In this document: positions 3,988 to 8,738 of the stretch, one piece after another
Numbering within the stretch: the stretch's first letter is position 1
Layout of the letters: every line of letters starts with the position of its first letter
Source: Albidovulum sp.
GTDB taxonomy: Bacteria > Pseudomonadota > Alphaproteobacteria > Rhodobacterales > Rhodobacteraceae
NCBI GenBank assembly: GCA_030837825.1
Contig: JAUQYB010000115.1
Location: 1-8,738, forward strand
Length of the DNA stretch: 8,738 nt
Direction of reading: 5' to 3'
Position numbers and translations under genes: made by a program
The notes under the pieces: model-generated
What the model was told of the DNA's origin: nothing
The model's database searches: none
The model's input: only the letters and a program-made list of their open reading frames with translations

Positions 3988-6900
3988 CGGCAGCCGACAT
4001 CCTGCATTCGCTCGCTGCGGCGATAGGGCGGGACAGGAAGGGATCGGCGGCAGTCTGGCAGGACAAGGCGCCGATCCGTGCCGAGCTTTTCGGCATCGAA
4101 CGGCTGGAGCATCACGCCGAAAGCCTTGCCGCCGCCCAGCAGGTCGCACCGGCCCGGCGGCCGCGGGTCCAGAGCCTCGGCAGGCGCGTCAGGGAGAATG
4201 CGGCGGTTCTCCTCGACGCTTACCGCATCTGCGCCAGGGCGGTGCAGGAAGGCCAGCCGATCGCCCCTGCCGCGGAATGGCTGCTCGACAACTTCCACCT
4301 CGTGGAACAACAGCTCAGGCAGATCGGCGACGACCTGCCGCCGGGCTACTACCGGCAGCTTCCGAAGCTCAGCGACGGGCCCTTCGCGGGGTATCCGCGG
4401 GTCTTCGGGCTGGCCTGGGCCTATGTCGCGCACACCGACAGCCTGCTGTCCGGACAGGTCCTGCGCCGCTACGTGACGGCCTACCAGCAGGTCCAGCCGT
4501 TGACGATCGGCGAGCTCTGGGCGATCGCGATCACCCTGCGCATCGTTCTGATCGAGAACATGCGGCGGCTGGCGGTGGAGATCATCGAAGGCCACGCCCA
4601 GCGTCTGAGGGCCGACCAGCTTGTCGATGACGTGCTCTCGGCGCGCACCCGCGCCGAACACTCGCAAGCGCTGGCGTTCCAGAAGGCGATCGCGCCCCAC
4701 GAAAACCTGACCCTGTCCGAAACGGTCGCGGCGCAGATCGCCAAGCGCCTGCGCGGCTACGACCCGGCACAGATGCCGCTTCTGAACTGGCTGGAAGAGC
4801 GCCTGCACCACGACGGCAGGACCATCGACGATGTCGTCACGCAGGCGCAGTTGCGGATGGGGGCATCGAACGTCACGATGCGCAACATCGTCACCTCGAT
4901 GCGGCTGGTCTCCGACATGGACTGGGCCGAGTTCTTCGAGGATGTGAGCGTGATCGACGCCCGTCTCAGGGCCGAGACGACGTTCGGCTTCATGGATTTC
5001 CCGACACGCAACCGCTATCGGACCGAAATCGAGATCCTGGCACGCGGCTCCGGGCACAGCGAACAGGCGGTGACCGACACCTGCCTTCGCCTTGCGGCCG
5101 AAGCGGACGGACCGCGTGACAGCGATCCCGGCCACTGGCTGATCGGCAGGGGCCGCCCGGTTCTGGAAGCGTCCCTGTCGTTCCGGCAATCGCCGGTCAG
5201 GCGCTTGCGCCGCTGGATCGGGCGCCACGCCCTGCCCGGGTATCTGGCGGCGATCATGCTTGTTGCGGTCGGGTTCCTGGCGACGGCGCTTGCCCTCGCC
5301 CATGCCGCAGGGGCAGGCCTGCCGGCGATCGTGGCGCTTGCGATCACCGGCATCGCGGTCGCGGTCGAGGCCGCAACGGCCGTCACCAACACGGTGATCA
5401 CGCACACCGCCGTCCCCCATCCTCTCCCGTCCCGCAACCTTTCAAAGGGCATTCCGCCCGACCTCCGCACCCTCGTCGCGGTGCCGGTGCTTCTGCATGA
5501 CGCGTCGCTCATCCTGCACCAGATCGAACAGCTCGAGGTCCATCACCTTTCCAGCGTCGGCGGCGCGCTGCACTTCGCCCTTCTGTCCGACTTCGCCGAT
5601 GCGGATGTCGAAAGCACCGAGGACGAGGTCGCCCTGAAGGGCATGGCGCTCGACGCGATCCATCGGCTCAACCTGCTCTATCCGTCCGAAGACGGCGCGC
5701 GGTTCTTCTTTCTGCACCGCCACCGCCAGTGGAACCCCGCAGAGGGGGTCTGGATGGGCTGGGAACGCAAGCGCGGCAAGCTGATGGAGCTGAACCGCCT
5801 GCTGCGCGGCGCCCGGGATACCAGCTTCACCGTCCAGAGCGGCCCGCTTCCGCAAGACATCCGCTACGTGATCACGCTGGATGCCGACACCAGGCTCTTG
5901 CGCGACACCGTGCACAGGCTGATCGGCAAGATCGCCCATCCGCTGAATCATGCGCGGTTCGACAGCTCCGCCAGACGCGTCGTCGACGGCTATGGCGTCA
6001 TGCAGCCCCGCGTCAGCGCCGCCCTTCCCCTTGGCGCCGAGGGATCGGTCTATCAGCGAATCTTCTCCAGCCCCGGCGGGATCGAGCCCTATGCGGCGGC
6101 GACCTCGGACCTCTACCAGGATGTCTTCGGCGAGGGGTCCTTCACCGGAAAGGGCATCTATGACGTCGATGCGTTCGAGGCAGCCCTTGCCGGGCGGGTT
6201 CCCGACAACGCCATGCTCAGCCATGACCTTTTCGAAGGCGTGTTCGCACGGGCGGCGCTGGCCTCCGACGTCGAGGTGATCGAGGATTTCCCGACGCGCT
6301 ACGACGCGGACCGGAGCCGTCATCACCGCTGGGCGCGGGGCGACTGGCAGCTTCTGCCGTGGATATTCGGCAAGCGGCGCCATGCCGATGGCGGCGTGCC
6401 CGCCGTGGGCCGCTGGAAGATGATCGACAACCTGCGCCGTTCGCTTCTGGCGCCGATGGTCCTCGCGACCCTGCTGGCCGGCTGGCTTTCGGGTCCCGCG
6501 GTTTCGCTCCTGTGGACGGTCTGGGTCCTGCTGATGCTGGCGCTGCCGCGGCTTTTGCCCTTGCCTTTCGGCATCGTGCCGACCCGCACCGGCGTGACCC
6601 TGCACAGCCACCTCGCCGCCCTGGCGAAGGACACGCTCACCGCGCTGACCCATGTCGCCCTCGTGGTGGTGTTCCTTCTCGACAGCGCCGCGGTCATGCT
6701 CGACGCCATCGTCCGGACGATCTGGCGGCAGGCGGTCTCCCGCCGCCACCTTCTGGAATGGGTGACGGCCGAGCAGGCGAGCCGGGCGGGGCCCCCGACA
6801 CTCGTCTCCGCCTTTGTGCGCATGGCCCCGAGCGTTGCGGCGGCGCCATGCCTGGCGGTGCTCGTCTGGTGGCTCTCGCCCGGCACGCTCCCGCTCGCCT

Positions 6901-8738
6901 TGCCCTTCTGCATCGCCTGGAGCCTTGCCCCGGCGCTCGCGACCTACATCAGCAGGCCGGGTCCGGCCGTCCGCGCCGAGAGGTTGACGCCGGAACAACG
7001 CCAGGCGCTGCGATCCATCGCCCGCCGCACCTGGCGGTATTTCGAGACCTTCGTGACCGAGGAGGAAAACTTCCTGCCCCCCGACAATTTCCAGGAGACG
7101 CCGAAACCGAAAGTCGCCTCGCGGACCTCACCCACGAATATCGGCCTCTACCTGCTGTCGACGGTTGCGGCCCATGACCTTGGCTGGATCGGCCGCACCG
7201 CCGCCGTCCATCGCCTCCGCGATACGCTGGCGACGCTTGAAAGGATGCAACGCTTCCGCGGGCACCTCTACAACTGGTACGACACCCGCGACCTCAGGCC
7301 CCTGGACCCGCCCTATGTCTCCTCCGTGGACAGCGGCAATCTGGCAGGCCATCTCGTCGCGCTGTCTCAATCCTGCCGCGAATGGCTGACCTCGGCCCCG
7401 AAGGACCACGACGTCCGCCAGGCGGTTCTCGACTCGATCGACCTCGCGCGCCAATCGCTCCTGGCGGATTCCGAACTGGAACAGCTTTCCGATCGGCTGG
7501 CCAGTCTCGCCCGCTCGATCGAGGACAGGGCCGCGCCGCTTGAGGACTTCGCGTCGCCTCTGGTCGCCCTCGGTGATCAGGCGCTGGTCGTCGGGGGGGA
7601 AAGCTCGGAAGCTGCCTATTGGGTCGCTGCTGCCAGCCGCAGCCTTGCCGACCACCTCGCCGACCGGGCCGGGCCTCCCGACGCGGCCCTGCTCGAAGAT
7701 CTGGCGGCCACGGCGCACCGGCTGGCGATGGAGATGGATTTCGGCTTCCTGTTCGAGCCCGACAAGAAACTTCTGCTCATCGGTTTTTCCGTCGCGACCA
7801 ACCGGCCCGATGCGAACTGCTACGATCTTTTGGCCTCCGAGGCGCGCCTCGCCAGCCTTTTCGCGATCGCCAAGGGTGATGTCGAGGCGCGGCACTGGTT
7901 CCGCCTCGGGCGCGCCTCCACGCCGCTCGGGGCAAGTTCGGCGCTGATCTCGTGGTCGGGCAGCATGTTCGAATATCTGATGCCCTCTCTCGTCATGCGG
8001 GCGCCGGAAGGGTCCATGCTCGCCGAGACAAACCGCATGGTCGTGGCGCGTCAGGAAGCCTACGGCGCCGCAGTCGGGATACCCTGGGGCATTTCGGAAT
8101 CCGCCTTCAACGCGCGGGATCTGGAGATGACCTACCAGTATTCCAACTTCGGCGTGCCCGGGCTCGGCCTCAAGCGCGGCCTGAGCGAAAATCGCGTCGT
8201 CGCGCCCTATGCCACCGGACTGGCGGCGATGGTCGATCCGGCCGCCGCCGCCCGGAACTACGCGGCCCTTGCCGCGCTCGGCGCCGAAGGCCGCTATGGT
8301 TTCTACGAGGCGATCGACTTCACGCCCGCCCGCCTTCAGGCCGACGAGGACTACGCCATCGTCCGCAGCTTCATGGCCCACCATCAGGGCATGACCATCG
8401 CCGCCATCGCCAACATGCTCCAGGGCGGCAGGCTGCGTGACCGGTTTCATTCCGAGCCGATGGTCCAGGCCTCGGACCTGCTGTTGCAGGAACGCGTCCC
8501 CCGCGATGTCGCCATCTCGCTGCCACGCGCGACCGAAGTGACGGTCGCATCCGAGGAAGACAGCGAAAACCTCGGCCTGCGCACATTCTCGTCCCCCGCC
8601 CAGGCAATGCCGACCGGGCATATCCTCTCGAACGGCAACTACGGCGTGATGCTGACGCCGACGGGCGAAGGCTACAGCCGCTGGCGCGACATCGCCGTGA
8701 CACGCTGGCGGGGCGAACCCACCCAGGCCACCTTCGGA
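3984..8738 (+). CDS. ndvB: Cyclic beta-1,2-glucan synthase, N-terminal 1585 residues
   Basis: This is a ChvB/NdvB-type inner-membrane enzyme that builds and cyclises periplasmic beta-1,2-glucans from UDP-glucose. The frame is open to the window end; the family is about 2800 residues. The N-terminus has RAELFGIERLEHHAESLA (near 33-50), and paired membrane helices fall at about 419-470. The GT84 glucosyltransferase domain has YVITLDADTRL (DxD at 633/635), FGEGSFTGKGIYD (715-727), LSHDLFEG (Asp748) and HRWARGDWQLLPW (781-793). More helices fall at about 818-862, 886-909 and 946-993. The glycoamylase-like chain-length domain includes DSGNLAGHL, WSGSMFEYLMP (1324-1334, Glu1330) and FMAHHQGM (His1466-His1467). 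The GH94 cyclising domain begins at about 1545 and is cut off. The only in-frame start near the conserved region is TTG 3984, overlapping the previous TGA; a frame stop at 3951-3953 excludes earlier starts. Coupling to the CsbD-like gene and the EcfG promoter suggests stress/osmotic control. Confidence 0.93.
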   Translation, partial: MTAADILHSLAAAIGRDRKGSAAVWQDKAPIRAELFGIERLEHHAESLAAAQQVAPARRPRVQSLGRRVRENAAVLLDAYRICARAVQEGQPIAPAAEWLLDNFHLVEQQLRQIGDDLPPGYYRQLPKLSDGPFAGYPRVFGLAWAYVAHTDSLLSGQVLRRYVTAYQQVQPLTIGELWAIAITLRIVLIENMRRLAVEIIEGHAQRLRADQLVDDVLSARTRAEHSQALAFQKAIAPHENLTLSETVAAQIAKRLRGYDPAQMPLLNWLEERLHHDGRTIDDVVTQAQLRMGASNVTMRNIVTSMRLVSDMDWAEFFEDVSVIDARLRAETTFGFMDFPTRNRYRTEIEILARGSGHSEQAVTDTCLRLAAEADGPRDSDPGHWLIGRGRPVLEASLSFRQSPVRRLRRWIGRHALPGYLAAIMLVAVGFLATALALAHAAGAGLPAIVALAITGIAVAVEAATAVTNTVITHTAVPHPLPSRNLSKGIPPDLRTLVAVPVLLHDASLILHQIEQLEVHHLSSVGGALHFALLSDFADADVESTEDEVALKGMALDAIHRLNLLYPSEDGARFFFLHRHRQWNPAEGVWMGWERKRGKLMELNRLLRGARDTSFTVQSGPLPQDIRYVITLDADTRLLRDTVHRLIGKIAHPLNHARFDSSARRVVDGYGVMQPRVSAALPLGAEGSVYQRIFSSPGGIEPYAAATSDLYQDVFGEGSFTGKGIYDVDAFEAALAGRVPDNAMLSHDLFEGVFARAALASDVEVIEDFPTRYDADRSRHHRWARGDWQLLPWIFGKRRHADGGVPAVGRWKMIDNLRRSLLAPMVLATLLAGWLSGPAVSLLWTVWVLLMLALPRLLPLPFGIVPTRTGVTLHSHLAALAKDTLTALTHVALVVVFLLDSAAVMLDAIVRTIWRQAVSRRHLLEWVTAEQASRAGPPTLVSAFVRMAPSVAAAPCLAVLVWWLSPGTLPLALPFCIAWSLAPALATYISRPGPAVRAERLTPEQRQALRSIARRTWRYFETFVTEEENFLPPDNFQETPKPKVASRTSPTNIGLYLLSTVAAHDLGWIGRTAAVHRLRDTLATLERMQRFRGHLYNWYDTRDLRPLDPPYVSSVDSGNLAGHLVALSQSCREWLTSAPKDHDVRQAVLDSIDLARQSLLADSELEQLSDRLASLARSIEDRAAPLEDFASPLVALGDQALVVGGESSEAAYWVAAASRSLADHLADRAGPPDAALLEDLAATAHRLAMEMDFGFLFEPDKKLLLIGFSVATNRPDANCYDLLASEARLASLFAIAKGDVEARHWFRLGRASTPLGASSALISWSGSMFEYLMPSLVMRAPEGSMLAETNRMVVARQEAYGAAVGIPWGISESAFNARDLEMTYQYSNFGVPGLGLKRGLSENRVVAPYATGLAAMVDPAAAARNYAALAALGAEGRYGFYEAIDFTPARLQADEDYAIVRSFMAHHQGMTIAAIANMLQGGRLRDRFHSEPMVQASDLLLQERVPRDVAISLPRATEVTVASEEDSENLGLRTFSSPAQAMPTGHILSNGNYGVMLTPTGEGYSRWRDIAVTRWRGEPTQATFG

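Noticed and set aside
3810..5420. 536-codon minus-strand ORF
   Set aside because: It is antisense to the glucan synthase, with Arg/Gln/Asp-rich low-character translation; it is a shadow of the GC-rich coding strand.
5442..6998. 518-codon minus-strand ORF
   Set aside because: It is antisense to the GT84 domain of the glucan synthase, whose plus-strand frame carries clear catalytic motifs.
7128..8621. 497-codon minus-strand ORF
   Set aside because: It is antisense to the glycoamylase-like domain. The plus-strand frame is open throughout with family motifs.
1..8738. Mobile element, CRISPR array, tRNA or rRNA
   Set aside because: No transposase or integrase motifs, no regular repeat-spacer pattern and no tRNA-like cloverleaf or rRNA sequence were seen on either strand. 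The permease break has no recognisable element end.

Overview
The window looks like chromosomal DNA of a high-GC alphaproteobacterium, probably near the Rhodobacterales or Rhizobiales. The indications are GC-rich third codon positions, a LivH-type branched-chain amino acid permease, a molbindin (Mop) gene, an HWE-family sensor kinase, an EcfG-type stress promoter and a ChvB/NdvB-type cyclic beta-1,2-glucan synthase. No genus can be named from this alone. No tRNA, rRNA, CRISPR array, transposase or phage gene was seen.

Left part (1-305): the first 39 codons of a leftward livH gene and its upstream region. Molybdenum part (306-1980): a leftward pair, mop followed by a short trmO/tsaA-like gene, diverges from a rightward pair, a 75-residue unknown protein followed by a FecCD-type ABC permease. 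The 332-base divergent region holds two 24-base sites built like ModE/Mop Mo-boxes (half-sites CGATATGT/ACATAACG and CGGTATTT/ACATATCG, each with an 8-base spacer). One sits directly in front of the rightward pair; the other lies upstream of mop. Together with mop, these sites suggest the FecCD-type permease belonged to a molybdate importer of the MolB kind rather than to a siderophore system. The locus appears to be decaying. mop carries a one-base insertion in a GGG run. The permease loses homology after about 148 residues, where the sequence passes into the 3' flank of an unrelated convergent kinase gene. No partner ATPase or binding protein follows.

Stress/envelope part (2026-8738): a leftward soluble PAS-PAS-HWE histidine kinase diverges from a rightward pair, a 62-residue protein with a CsbD-like N-terminus followed by the first 1585 codons of a cyclic beta-1,2-glucan synthase, cut by the window end. 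A sequence matching the EcfG general-stress promoter (GGAAC-N17-CGTT) lies about 75 bases before the CsbD-like gene. The glucan synthase starts with TTG inside a TTGA overlap with the stop of that small gene. The layout suggests a stress-induced small protein and periplasmic-glucan operon next to a sensor kinase of the type that often feeds the general stress response.

The most noteworthy points are the two Mo-boxes around a decayed molybdate locus with an unknown small first gene, the EcfG promoter in front of a csbD-like/ndvB operon, and TTGA start-stop overlaps at two separate gene junctions.
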